From: Siphonodentalium dalli | Lineage: Eukaryota; Mollusca; Scaphopoda; Gadilida; Siphonodentaliidae | NCBI GenBank assembly: GCA_032622095.1 | Contig: CP136066.1 | Location: forward strand, 197,210,816-197,274,815 | Direction of reading: 5' to 3' | Length of the DNA stretch: 64,000 nucleotides | Part shown: piece by piece, positions 11,201-21,004 of the stretch | Layout of the letters: each line of letters opens with the position of its first letter | Numbering within the stretch: the first letter of the stretch is position 1 | Notes under the pieces: generated by a model | Told to the model about the DNA's origin: nothing | Seen by the model: only the letters and a program-made list of their open reading frames with translations | Database searches by the model: none | Program-made: the position numbers and the translations under genes

Positions 11201-14200
11201 TGATCAAACTTCATCATCAAAGGCAGTTTTTATCTATAAAAAAGGCGTCCTTCGTTCAAATGGAGCCCTCATGCGATCGGCAAATGTGTATGTACAATAT
11301 ATGCTTACGTTTATAGCTGCTGGGAAACCGGGCTATTCGGTCTGAAAACTTGTTTTATTGTGTTATTTTGATTCTTGTGGAGTATTTTGTTAAAAATAGA
11401 ATTTTCTCGCCTGGTCGAAAGCGACTTCCAATTATGTGTGTATACGGTTTATCCACTGTTGTATTGTGGGAATTAAATTGACACCGTACATGACGTCGCT
11501 GTACACATAACTCAATTCAATTCAATTCAATTTAATAGTAACTCTGGTCATCATGAAAGACATTACAGAGACAATACATATGACACAATTATAAATACAT
11601 GTACATGTATACATACACATAAAATCATTATGATAAATTTTATAATACATCGATGTCGCGTTTAATGGGTGTATACTTGTTTACTCATCATAATCAGATA
11701 ATATATTTACCAATATATGGTATATGGTGTGTATCAACGAATTTATATTTACTAATATACATGTGTGCACACGAGCACCTACAAATGTGAACGCGCACAC
11801 ATGCGCGTAAGTCTCAGGAGTTTCTGAAAATTTCCAAAATCTTTTTAATAAATATCGAAAGGTTTTTTGTTTTGCGCTCGCTATTTTGATTGAATAATTG
11901 GTTCAACTTCAAAGTGTTTGGTCTATTGAAGTAGTATGGTTTGATGTATCTTATTCTCAATCCCTTTAATTTTTCACACTTCAAAATAACGTGGAATTCA
12001 TCTCCTAACTCTGCGTTACATAATGAGCACTTTCTTTCCGAATAGTCTCGATTTGTCCATGATCGTTCTTCGATTGGTAATTTATTATTTCTTGTCCGGA
12101 ATCTCATGAGAGCGTGTATCATAGATGTATCGCTGGATGACAAATATTGTTCGCGGACAAAGTTATCTTTCCCGACTCGATAAAAGGTAAATTTGTTTGA
12201 TACAGCTATTGCGGTTCTCCATTGTTGTGAGTATATATCAGTTAGTCTCATTCTGACAGAGTCGCGAAATTGATTGAGGTTATCGACCAGCTGATAGGTC
12301 CAGCTGTTACCCATGCCGATTGCGTTAAGGGTGTTATGCTGCCCAGCAATCCATGGGAACTTCTTATTATCATAATAAGACATCAGCATAATATAATACA
12401 ATGCGAGTGGCGTTCTATTTGTCGTCATTGTGTTGAGCTTGCCCCAATAAGACAAGTAACATGTTTTTATTCTTACTGATATGGGACACATGCCGAGTTC
12501 TCCATATATGAATGCACTAGGTGTAGATTTTGTAAGCTTTAAGGTGTATTTCAAATGTAGTATTATGAAATTCTTCAGCGTGTAGCATAATTATGTTATG
12601 GATTTTTGGAATTTAGTATTCATGCCTCTCGAATAAACCGTAACAATTTGTGCATTATACAAAGTGCAGACCAACATGTTACCGAATCCAGATACATGTA
12701 GGCGTTACAAAGATCCATATTACACACAGAGAAAACCGCGCTATAAGTCAGAAGTGCTTCTGTAACGTCACCAGGCGCCACGCTGGCTTGACGTGACGAA
12801 AATTGTGTGAGACGCGGACATCAAAATGTTATATATATCGTTCAACTAACCTTCAAAGTCCAGCTCTCTCACGGATTTTGTGACCAGGTTCTTCAGTTTA
12901 GATTTGACCAAAACAGGTATGAGATTTCCTTCGAACACGACGTCTTCGCTTGGTGGGCGACCGGCTGTGGCACTCTCCGATTGTGCCATTGGAGTAAATT
13001 CCAAAGTCCAGTTAACCTGTTGTGAATTGAACGTGAAGCTGGTATCTTCCTTTTTCGGTCTTGGGAGAGGAACTTGCGTTTTCACGATTTTCAAATCTGT
13101 TCTTGCAGATTTCAACGGATCTTCTACTTCCTTATCAAATCCAAAATATCTATCGAAAGATAAAGTGATTATTAAAGCGATTATCAAACACTTTCGTTGA
13201 GGAGGAGGTCAAGTGACCAATTTTGATAGGCATTTTCATGCAAATCTCCGCAGCAAAAGTTACAGTTGCATAATAGTTTTGAGTTTGACTTTGTGCGGAA
13301 TTGAAAACAATATACAAATTGTATCTGGCGGGTCGGCTCTGAAATTGTTCCATTATAATGTTGATGTATTTATTTTTTTATTTTGTATTGGTTTTTCAAA
13401 ACTAGGTCAAGTGTTGTAATTCCCGAAAATTAATTTATAGCAAAGAGTGTCCATTTACCCAGCAGCTAGTTAAATGTTATGTCTGTTTAATGATATGGCT
13501 GCTATAGTTACCAGACAAATTTACTGCTTGATATATAAATTTAGCTGGGGCTATTTGCATGAAAATCCCCATTCAAAATTGGTCACATGAACTCCTCCTT
13601 AAACACAATTTTGATATATATATGAAAATTGTTTAGTTTGTATAATACATCATAAGTACAAATTAAGTTCAAGCAAATTTAACTATTATGTGTACATAAA
13701 ACGTAATTCAAACATATGATGTACACAAACAATGTATATATACACGCCGAATGTTGAGCCATCATTCCTCGAGGAAATGACCCCATTGCACAACAGAGCC
13801 AATTTATGGGTGTGGTGATACATCATGCAAGCGATGTCCATAAAGTGTTCACTTCGTGCCAAGTTTGGTTATACTATGAATTTAATGCGACCTGATTAAT
13901 GATTCGGTGAGAGGAACGGAAATTAATATGAATACCAACAATGTCATTGATTTTGTTAAAGATGCACAATCCGATTAAACACCCCTAAAATAATAATTCT
14001 TTGTCTTCGGGGGTGAACAGAAGTTGATTCGAGTCGAGGAACCCACCCATCAACGTTCAGAGTTATTAGATATTGATGTTTGAAATCTGTTATTTTTAAC
14101 CACCGGCAATATTTGGCGGCCTGGCAAAAATCAGCTGACTTCTTCTAGAAATAGTAAAGACATGCGCGGACATCGTTACTAGAGGTCACGCAAGGTCGCA

Positions 14201-15282
14201 ACTCGTTTTGCTATCAGTGGCGATCGTAAATTACATAAATAATTTCGGAATCTGAGACGATGAAATGTATCGCTATTAACAATACTACTATATGTGCTAG
14301 CTGTGATAGTTGACGTGCGTATACACACATAAACTTATTTAAAAATCAGTAATCACGTTTTATCCATGCATGTTATATGGCAACACGCTGGTTACACATG
14401 GGAATACTATATATTTACATCCGCGCAACCATCGGGATACTCTAACTAAAATTAGTCCATTTCGAGACGATTCGACGAGGATGACGATTGCCCCAGTTTC
14501 TATTTGCATGTGTTCCCGAAACATCCCGCTATTAGTATTTAAAAAAAATTTCAGGAAGTTATTTCCAGGAATTGCGCATATTTATGCCCTGAGGTTGTTA
14601 TGATACGATACCCACCGGTCGGTATAAGCTCCCTTTCCGTACTTCCGTCTCAGATCTAATGGCACGCTGTAATCAAACTCGTCTGGGTCTGAAGTCTTGA
14701 GTCCTTGGTAGGCGCTGCCCGTTGCAATCGGTTGCAACATGAACATTTTGTCTTCCCTGTGAACATACTCTAACACCCGCGTTACGACGGGTATAACATA
14801 CTCTAACACCCGCGTTACGACGGGTATAACATACTATAACACCCGCGTTACGATGGGTATAACATACTCTAACACCCGCGTTACGACGGGTATAACATAC
14901 TCTAACACCCGCGTTACGATGGGTATAACATACTCTAACACCCGCGTTACGATGGGTATAACATACTCTAACACCCGCGTTACGACGGGTATAACATACT
15001 CTAACACCCGCGTTACGATGGGTATAACATACTCTAACACCCGCGTTACGACGGGTATAACATACTCTAACACCCGCGTTACGACGGGTATAACATACTC
15101 TAACACCCGCGTTACGATGGGTATAACATACTCTAACACCCGCGTTACGATGGGTATAACTATCTTCTTAGCGCGTTTCTTCTCAGCTGAATTTATCGTG
15201 ACTCGATCGTTATAATACCGCTCTAAGATCGAGCATAGATCTCTCCCCTCTCTACTCTGTTGCATGTTGTCCAAGTGTAATG
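7946..15282 (-). CDS. cGAS-like receptor (Mab-21 / cGLR nucleotidyltransferase), 4 exons, with in-frame repeat expansion and internal TAG
   Basis: Exons on the minus strand: 15,282-14,616 (ATG at 15,265-15,263), 13,149-12,851, 9,459-9,062 and 8,212-7,946. All introns are GT-AG and the phases join exactly, giving 538 codons. Seen: GSAYQGL at about residues 183-189, then DEFD with E196 and D198, and EKVSVDLAP with D348. These are the activation-loop GS and the three metal-binding acidic positions of the cGAS/Mab-21 family. GGCRKK, LSSY-LK and LLWECEE are further family landmarks. Known: such enzymes make cyclic (oligo)nucleotides after nucleic-acid sensing and signal through STING-type receptors. 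The full Zn-thumb (H..CC..C) of vertebrate cGAS is not seen. Odd: residues 37-168 are twelve copies of an 11-residue repeat, and copy 10 has TAG at 14,836-14,834. Without the extra eleven copies the protein would be about 416 residues, the usual family size. An upstream 5' UTR exon is likely but not identified. Confidence 0.86.
9062..9459 (-). CDS. cGAS-like gene exon 3 (third catalytic Asp, Mab-21 core)
   Basis: Acceptor ATTTTGATAG before 9,459, donor GTGTGT at 9,061. It encodes SVSVKVDKLIHGP, EKVSVDLAPII (third catalytic Asp), WP..GQQWPSPERL, GINFVAKKNFDW, a KELFKGID block, GGCRKKSQRILKKLK and KPVLSSYCLK. This is the most recognisable Mab-21 segment. The canonical second Cys of GGCRKKC is Ser here. 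The plus-strand frame at 8,958-9,473 is its shadow. Confidence 0.88.
9578..9655. repeat. Short palindrome, 15-bp perfect stem
   Basis: GTTGATTTCGTGGTT is followed after six bases by its exact reverse complement (9,594-9,630). Flanking TTATTCGTTG and CAACGGAATAA extend an imperfect inverted repeat. It lies in the intron between exons 2 and 3 of the cGAS-like gene and is probably a short MITE remnant. Confidence 0.6.
9775..9985. mobile_element. Palindromic MITE, 'CAGTAATG' family copy 1
   Basis: A near-perfect inverted repeat of about 60 bp per arm: GGGTAACTTTTCAGGATTTA, then GTCGGAAATATGGCTTGTTG, CCATTCATCGG, a short loop, and the same blocks reversed. Outer ends TACAGTAATG (9,775) and GATTAATTAGAGC are degenerate versions of the ends of the copy at 29,835-30,090. 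It lies in an intron of the cGAS-like gene. The minus-strand frame at 9,677-9,868 falls inside it. Confidence 0.8.
10125..10192. repeat. Hairpin repeat, 'TTCTCTTATATATGCGAGGC' family copy 1
   Basis: ATTCTCTTATATATGCGAGG is followed, after GCGACCTATGGTCGT, by its reverse complement. The stem is about 24 bp. Related copies are at 31,434-31,503 and, as a partial copy, 31,526-31,575. Confidence 0.75.
10205..11510. other. Intronic sequence, no gene supported
   Basis: Part of the long intron between exons 2 and 3 of the cGAS-like gene. A loose, degenerate repetition of TGACTTCTGTTA and TGATTTATTGACTGTTATT occurs at 10,240-10,640. The 167-codon minus-strand frame at 10,704-11,207 has no recognisable motif and is not called. 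Confidence 0.5.
11511..12600 (-). mobile_element. 5'-truncated LINE (non-LTR retrotransposon), 3' end
   Basis: Oriented minus: an ORF end (12,590-11,814), then a 3' UTR, ending in a short tandem tail (CAATT units on the plus strand, 11,511-11,533). Pentanucleotide tails of this kind are typical of CR1/L2-like LINE 3' ends. No target duplication was identified. The element sits in the intron of the cGAS-like gene in the same orientation. Confidence 0.78.
11814..12590 (-). pseudogene. LINE reverse-transcriptase ORF, C-terminal fragment
   Basis: About 250 residues of the region downstream of the reverse-transcriptase domain. Seen: KSTPSAFIYGELG followed by a segment with YWGKL, SMIHALMRFRTRNNKLPIEE, and a zinc-knuckle-like C-x2-C-x8-H-x4-C (CSLCNAELGDEFHVILKC), the C-terminal zinc-binding region of many LINE polymerases. 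The catalytic YxDD region is absent and a stop precedes the fragment near 12,596. It is therefore 5'-truncated and not functional. Confidence 0.82.
12851..13149 (-). CDS. cGAS-like gene exon 2 (core linker, 'EGNLIPVLVKSKL')
   Basis: Acceptor TTTATCTTTCGATAG precedes 13,149; the donor is GTTAGT at 12,850. It encodes about 99 residues beginning (R)YFGFDKEVED and ending KSVRELDFE, plus the first base of the next codon. The EGNLIPVLVKSKL stretch fits the cGAS region between the catalytic ExD and the third Asp. Frames on the opposite strand here (12,807-13,025, 12,880-13,200) are shadows. Confidence 0.82.
13199..13604. mobile_element. MITE with inverted ends 'GAGGAGG..CAATTTTGA'
   Basis: The left end (TTGAGGAGGAGGTCAAGTGA, then CCAATTTTGATAGGCATTTT, CATGCAAAT) matches the reverse complement of the right end (ATTTGCATGAAAATCCCC, ATTCAAAATTGGTCACATGA, ACTCCTCCTTAA). 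The flanks TTGA/TTAA suggest a degenerate TTAA target site. It lies directly upstream (minus strand) of the acceptor of cGAS-like exon 2. Confidence 0.65.
13960..14110. repeat. Partial copy of the 44.6-kb TTAA MITE
   Basis: The segment CAATCCGATTAAA, TTCGGGGGTGAA, GATTCGAGTCGAGGAACCCA, TCAGAGTTATTAGA is a single arm of the inverted-repeat element at 44,630-45,089. The second arm is missing. It lies in the intron between cGAS-like exons 1 and 2. Confidence 0.65.
14616..15282 (-). CDS. cGAS-like gene exon 1 (first coding): start, repeat expansion, GS...ExD motif
   Basis: Acceptor TTGTGCATTTCCAG lies just upstream of 15,282, and the ATG at 15,265 follows 17 nt later. Order: a basic N-terminal helix (ending EKKRAKKIV), twelve IP(I/V)VTRVLEYV repeats, then HREDKMFMLQPIATGS and the DEFD motif. 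The donor GTGGGT at 14,615 leaves two bases (CG) that join to A of the next exon to make an Arg codon. I chose this start because it is the first in-frame Met after the acceptor. The frame stays open upstream, but that stretch includes a repeat-element remnant at about 15,325-15,345. Confidence 0.84.
14762..15157 (-). repeat. 33-bp tandem repeat, exactly 12 copies, inside the cGAS-like coding sequence
   Basis: On the plus strand the unit is CATACTCTAACACCCGCGTT followed by ACGA(C/T)GGGTATAA. 396 bp is 12 x 33, so frame is preserved throughout. Copies differ almost only at one C/T site, which switches Val and Ile (GTC/ATC on the coding strand). One copy has ACTATAAC instead of ACTCTAAC, producing TAG at 14,836-14,834. 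The near-identity of copies points to recent expansion. The plus-strand frame 14,853-15,215 is antisense to it. Confidence 0.95.
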
Positions 15283-16773
15283 CTGGAAATGCACAAGTGT
15301 AATCTATATATATACACGTCATCATGCCATGAATCTCTACTCTGCTAGCTGTTTCAAATCCACAATTATGTACACCTACTTTTGTATGAAGGTATCTCAA
15401 AATATACCTACGCGGAAGATAACGCCGAAAATAATGTGTTTTGTTTTTAATACGTTTCGATATATTTGAGAGAGCTTCGTTTATTATGGTTAATTTGTTT
15501 AGGGTGGAACACACATGCATTTAATTGCTGTATGTAAAATACAACATGGCCACACCAATAATTGACAACAGTAATTGTTAACAGGCCAGACAAGTGAGTA
15601 TTGATAAGCTATCAGGACATTTAAGGCCAGTCCAAACCTGTCTTCTCTTACGGATGCGGAAATTAGTCAAGTATGTGTGATATCTGGCATATACAGGCTT
15701 GATGTAGAACATTTTCGACCATGATGCTTGTTTGGCGTGGGGTCTCGAAAGCTTCAAATCGCCAAGGGACTTAGTTGAATGTATCGGTCGGAATAATCTG
15801 GGCAAGAAGGTACAATATAATATGTTTTACTTAAAAAGCTCAGAGTTAGCCTTATAGCTTTCGGGATCATATGTAGCCCCTGCATCGGTGAAATCCTGAT
15901 CCAGCACTGCTATAAATATCAAGAGAGGACTGGTAATTATTTAAATAGAACGTCCACCATATGGGTTATCACACGAACAATTATTTTAAGTGGCCTGGCG
16001 ACTCGGTCCAAGATAGCGGATTTTCCGCATTCCGACTTAATTGGAACTAGAAGAACTCAGTGCTGTCAACACGTCTACAATGATTGTCAGTGGACACATA
16101 TTACATTGTCTGTATGATCCATGTAAAACGCCAAATACACGATAATTACCGAGATGACATGCATGTGTGTATCCACCCTTAGTCAGTGGTCGCGTAAAAA
16201 TGTAATCTTAGAGCTGTTGTCGCTCTAAAACGTTTATGGATAAGTTTGATGATTAAAACGAAGAAAAGGCAGTCCTGGAAGTTTTACAATAGTTTTACAT
16301 AAAGATAACGCAAGATACCTTTTCCGGACATTCCGTTTCCTGATTCCAGAACCCGATGAAAACAAATTGTTAGGACTCCGAACACTCTGTTCGAAGTTGT
16401 GACTTTGATGACGTCAATGTGTCTTTCTGTGACATATACTGCTCGTAGAAAGGTAATACATGTATTATATATCGACGTATTTCGATACCAAGACAAATTC
16501 AAAAGTGAATATTATTAGGTCTATTTTGGAGCGCAAACCAATATGTCCGTGTTTATTTTTTCAGCTGATTTCGCTCTATACAATCAGGAAATTTCCCCAG
16601 GGTATTCCATTCAATATTTATTACAAAAGTCCCCTAAATATTTTTGAAATATTTGTATGAAAACTACTTTGGAATAAACAGTCTATATATTCCAATTATC
16701 ATTATTGCCATTGGCATATTATCTATGATGACATTTCAGATGATAGTGATACATTGTACCAATATAGGTCTAT
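15283..16773. other. 5' flank of the cGAS-like gene, no further exon proven
   Basis: Upstream (minus strand) of the splice acceptor at 15,283-15,284. It includes a remnant of the 738-1,255 element terminus (ATGAATCTCTACTCTGCTAG, about 15,327). The minus-strand frame 15,578-15,805 is open for 75 codons, but I cannot match it to the gene. A non-coding first exon and promoter probably lie here or above. Confidence 0.45.
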
Positions 16774-17278
16774 CAGGGACGTGGCTAGAGGTTCTCCGTT
16801 GGGGGAGGTGTCCACCTTGGGAAATTTCCTACTGCACTCCTTGAATAAGAATCAGACCAAAACAAGTTTTTCATAATCCATGGTTCTATATTTCCGATAT
16901 GACAACATTAAGATATTTAACCTGAAAAATTGCATAAATCCTAACATCTAGTGGTCTAACTCCAGACAAATGCATACTGCTACTAACAAGAAACCATGCA
17001 GGACACAACGGGATGCCCATGCTTATTCGGCCCGGTGTGAGAAAATTTTGAAAACTATACAAGAAAATCGCAAATCATAGTATCTAGACTGATCTCAACT
17101 GAAGCTTTCCTATATAGTGTTGGAAATTTCAAACCTCATACTTCCCCACAGGTTGGAAAATTATCCAACTGATGAACTTTTCAGTCCACAAGTTAAACCA
17201 AATGTAGTAAAATATTGCTTTGTTAAACTAATTAGCAGTGAGACACACCCTCAAACCCCCTCTGTCGCCACGTCTCTG
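16774..17278. mobile_element. Non-autonomous hAT-like transposon, copy 1
   Basis: Ends CAGGGACGTGGC and GCCACGTCTCTG (inverted), flanked by AGGTCTAT on the left and AAGTCTAT on the right, a 7/8 match for an 8-bp target duplication. CAGGG termini and 8-bp duplications are the hAT hallmark. The 505-bp interior has no transposase. It aligns with the longer copy at 41,270-42,175 (shared blocks CACCTTGGGAAATT, GGCCCGGTGTGAGAAAATTT, TGTTGGAAATTTCAAACCTC). Confidence 0.85.
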
Positions 17279-17479
17279 AAGTCTATACGGTATATGTACT
17301 TGTTCCAACATCTTCAGTAGAAAACACTTCAAAAGTTCACAGCCCAGCTTCAAGAAAGCTACTCATGACATAGTTGGGACTTATAATATGGTCGTAAGTT
17401 CAAACTTCAGTCATAAGTGCGTTTCACGAACAAGGTCCTAACTTAAGATTGTCTTAACTTTGGTCTTAACTTTAAGTCT

Positions 17480-17755
17480 GGGTTGATCCGAATCGAATTT
17501 GGTATGTGTGCCTACTTTGATACAGAGAGCAATATGGGCGGGTCCAATTTCATGCGCGACCGTGTCCTCGACCTTGACCTTGACTTCGCTCATATACGTT
17601 CCTATGTTTCTGGACCTCGACCGATCTGACTCAATTTTGGTATGTATATATAGGCATACTACGATCCCGGGAACAATATGGGCGGGTCCAATTTCACGTG
17701 CGACCGTGTCCTTGACCTAGTTCATATACGCTCACATAGGCATGTTTCTGGGCCG
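17480..17755. repeat. ~155-bp direct duplication
   Basis: Two adjacent copies share ATTTTGGTATGT, CAATATGGGCGGGTCCAATT, TCA(T/C)G(C/T)GCGACCGTGTCC, TTGACC and CATGTTTCTGG. The second copy is shorter. Seen only here in the window. Confidence 0.7.
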
Positions 17756-17998
17756 ACGCTGTATATTCTGAATAGACGGAGGGGATCACAAAGAAATTCC
17801 TAGATATCCCGGACGAAGACGGGCACATCAGCTAGTATATAATCAGGCAATACGCACACGCTTGACTACCAAAATATAACATATCGGGGTTCACGATATG
17901 ATGGCCATTGGCATTCAATCGCGACCACGGGAGGCACGTGATGTTCGATTGAATATCAGAATGTAGGGTATCATATAATACCATATCCCATAATATGT

Positions 17999-18150
17999 CA
18001 AATATAGCGAATTATCGAAATAGGAAAAAGCGAAATAGGAAAATACATCGAAAATCGAAATAGGAAAATACAGCGAAATAGCGAAATAGAACGAAAAATC
18101 GAAATAGGAAAATACAGCGAAATAGCGCGAAATATAGAACGAAATATAAA
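17999..18150. repeat. Degenerate 'GAAATAG(C/G)' tandem repeat
   Basis: Irregular repetition of CGAAATAGGAAAATACAGCG and GAAATAGCG over about 150 bp. The minus-strand frame 18,012-18,215 (Phe-rich) is a product of it. Confidence 0.75.
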
Positions 18151-18240
18151 ATTATTTTTATAAACGAAATAACGGAGATATTTTGAAAAAGTGTCTTTGA
18201 CGAAATAACGGACATATTTGGAGAAGTGTTTTAATGAGCG
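18150..18240. repeat. Dispersed repeat 'AAATAACGGAGATATTT', copy 1
   Basis: TTTATAAACGAAATAACGGA, GATATTTTG, AAAAAGTGTCTTTGACGAAA, TAACGGACATATTTGGAGAA, GTGTTTTAA. The same order of blocks occurs at 27,178-27,268 with a few substitutions. Confidence 0.75.
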
Positions 18241-18725
18241 TGATATAGGAATGTTGGTCGATCGTCACATATATTTTAACCATTTCTGTACTAAAGCATC
18301 ATGAACGAGTAGTTATCCCATATGAAATGTTCAGATATTAAGTTCAACACACGACCATTTGAATTTATTATCTACAAATGTCCCTCGTTAGATATAGGGC
18401 GCCTTCTGTATTTTTGTGTCGTCTGCTTTTATCACCATAACATCCATACAAATAAGAGAATAATAGACCACTCCGATATACACTTTTAATTGACTGTATG
18501 GAGTAATGCATTTAGTATAAAATGATTACTAAAGTTCCATCCATGCACACTATTTAATTAGTCATCAGAATAAACCAACAATACAATGATGATGTTCAGG
18601 TAAATATCGCGATGACCATTATGCTGTTTATCTGGAACATTGAAATGCCTCAACATAATCTACACATACTCTACTTCTTCTGTTCCCCATTGCTTCGTCA
18701 TCTAGTAGGGTCATGCACTTTTCAA

Positions 18726-20488
18726 CTACATGTATAGTATTATAGTCGGGTTTATTAATACTTTATAGTTACACTCTAAATCGTGTCTTCTAGATAACCC
18801 ATTACCAAAATGCTGTAAATTGGGGCCATTTTTTTTCCCATTGCTGTACCCGTTTTTTTTTATGTAATGTTTGCCATCAAAATAGAAAGTATTGCATTCC
18901 AGAACTGTTCGAATTCCTTCCGTAATGAAATCCGTTTTAACTCCATTCTTATTAAGTTTTTCACATATGAATCGGTTATCGATTTTGTCACCACATTTCT
19001 CCAATCAGAATTTAATTGCTTCGATGCCCAAGTCATGTGGTATATTTGTGAACAGGCTAACTATGTCGAAACTTGTTAGGATTGATTCAGTTTCTACTGT
19101 TCTTGGTAACTGACGGATGAAATCCATGCCATCCTTAATGTAACTTGGTACGTTGTGGCATAAGGGTTGCATAATTTTATCTAGCACGTTGCTGAGTCTG
19201 TGTGTTGGGCAAGGAGGACCGGCGATGATTGGTCTTAGTTTCAGATCGTCTGGTCTTAGAATATGTATATACTCCGAATTCTGCTCTCTAATGGCGTCTT
19301 GAACTAGTTTGCTTTTGTGAATTTTCGGGAGGTCATAAAAATTGCTGTTTTTGTGTTCGAAATTACACAAATAGTCATGTTCATCTTCTGTGAAGCATTC
19401 AGAATATTTTGATATCAGCCTGCGGATGCGATTGAATATGTTCCTATCTATGTCTGAATGGATCTGCTTGTAGAATTTTTTGTCGTTTAGCAATTCTTCT
19501 ACTTTACCTTGGTAGTAGTCGGAATCCATTATGATTAAGGCGCCTCATTTGTCCGCTTGTTTAATGACAATTGAATCGTCATTGCTAAGACGGTTGAGCG
19601 CTGTTCTCTCTGATTTAGATATATTTGGGCGTATGCCTTTGGGTGTACTTGTGTTTGAAGTAACTGATTGGAGTGTAGAAATATATTCATCAAGGCATCG
19701 ATTCTTGTCTTTTAGAGGAGTGAAGTTCTTTTTATTTCGAACAAGGGAGATATCTTCTGTGGGTTCTTTATCTAAGAAAAATTCCTTCAGGCGAAATCTC
19801 CTGCAAAATTCCTCCGTGTCAGCGCACAATTCACTGGTGTCACTTGACGGGGTTGGCGTGAATCCACGTTCCAGAATGTTCTTCTCGTTATGATCTAAAG
19901 ATCGTTTGGATAAATTTATTATCTTAGGGTCTATTGTTCCGCGGGTTCCGTTACCTGTGTGGTTAGCACCTTTTCCCGTGTTGGCTTCGCCTGGCCTATC
20001 TCTAAAAAATGTACCAGCCTGTGTGATGCACGGGTGTTGGTAGATTTTGCAGGTGGAAATTGTTTTTTTTTTACCCTCTGTTTGTCTCGTGACTGATGTC
20101 CTCTCGGATATATTAACTTGTTATTGTAGTTGAATGGCTGATTAGGTGATTTGTTTCTTACTATGTCCGAGTATAGAGGCTTTCCTTGTTTTTGTCAGAA
20201 CAAATTTCGGTCTCCCACGTTGTGGTTGTGTTGCAGGACGGCTGATCTGCTTCTTGATCTGCTTTGAAATCTGGGTGCCCTCATGTTTCGGCCATATGAT
20301 TGTTTAATCCTTGTTTGCGAAGACGAGGATCTTCGATTTTTGATGAACTGTTTCTTTGGTCCATCAGACATAGCCATTTTATTTTGCATTTTTTGTTTGG
20401 TACGAGACTTGCCTTTATTGGTATTAGTGTCGCTAATGGTATCCTTGCCATAGTTCTCTTCATATTCATTTAGGAACTTGAGTTTCAT
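18726..20488 (-). pseudogene. Penelope-like element reverse transcriptase, degenerate and truncated
   Basis: Fragments in order on the minus strand. (a) 20,488-20,195: a Lys/Arg/Ser-rich N-terminal region. (b) About 19,930-19,545: NLSKRSLDHNEKNILERGF and EEFCRRFRLKEFF, ending SNDDSIVIKQADK. (c) 19,529-19,005: FYDLPKIHKS, LRPIIAGPPCPTHRLSNVLD, then TSFDIVSLFTNIPHDLGIEA, all RT-core motifs of Penelope-like elements. (d) 19,004-18,726: RTVLECNTFYFDGKHY followed by a frame-shifted (A)MGKK region. A TGA near 20,195, a stop near 19,542 and further frame changes break it. The YxDD-containing part is absent, so it is inactive. Confidence 0.85.
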
Positions 20489-20853
20489 TAGGCAGACATG
20501 TGGGGTTGGCTACGACTATCAGTACACAGGAACAGAACTCCAACTCAAAAACGGACAAAAAATTGTGCCAAATGCAACATTAAATTGTAAATCACGCAAT
20601 TTAATTTATTGCATCACATGTTCGGGATGTGGTGAATCATACACCGGACAGACAGGTGATACCCTAGTCGAGAGAAGTCGGATCCACCGACAACACTAGG
20701 ATGATCCCTCTAAGCGAACATATAGATGTATGTGGTAGAGGGATGTACACAAACTTCCCATTCTATAAGATGGCAAGTGATAGTGATTCGGAAAGACTGA
20801 GCAAGGAAGATTATTTCAAACTCAAATTCCGGACAAAACTCAATAGTGCCTAA
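20478..20853 (+). pseudogene. Penelope-like element GIY-YIG endonuclease, C-terminal part, one frameshift
   Basis: Seen: LNCKSRNLIYCITCSGCGES, YTGQTGDTL, ERSRIHRQH, then after a frame change near 20,697 IRMIPLSEHIDVCGRG and NFPFYKMASDSDSE, with TAA at 20,851-20,853. The LIYCITC/YTGQT pair and the R..H element are the GIY-YIG nuclease signature found at the C terminus of these retroelements. The upstream RT should be on the same strand but is on the opposite one. Confidence 0.85.
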
Positions 20854-21004
20854 CTTTGACGTCAAGAGTTATCCCCCATGTTGCTATATGACATCACAGT
20901 GTGATGTACGTCATTCCTTGAAAATTGCCATGAAGGCATGAAAGGCCTAGGAATTAAAGACGTTTTTTGATAGAAAAAATCGTCATGTTGATTTATCAAA
21001 CTAG

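Noticed and set aside
10704-11207. 167-codon minus-strand frame
   Set aside because: Hydrophobic/Cys-rich chance-like composition, no motif, and it lies within a repeat-rich intron.
14757-14770. Splice acceptor (TTCACAG) at the inner edge of the 33-bp repeat, which would make the whole repeat intronic
   Set aside because: The reading frame and family-like sequence (RAKKIV-repeat-HREDKMF) run straight through it, no good donor was seen on the other side, and exon phases fit without it. Kept as the main alternative to test by RNA.
14853-15215. Plus-strand 120-codon repeat frame (GITYSNTRVTM-type)
   Set aside because: Antisense to the 33-bp repeat in the cGAS-like exon. The minus-strand frame is the one continuous with recognisable protein sequence on both sides.
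15578-15805. Minus-strand 75-codon frame as an upstream exon of the cGAS-like gene
   Set aside because: No recognisable match and no clear donor. The in-frame Met after the acceptor at 15,283 already gives a plausible N terminus.
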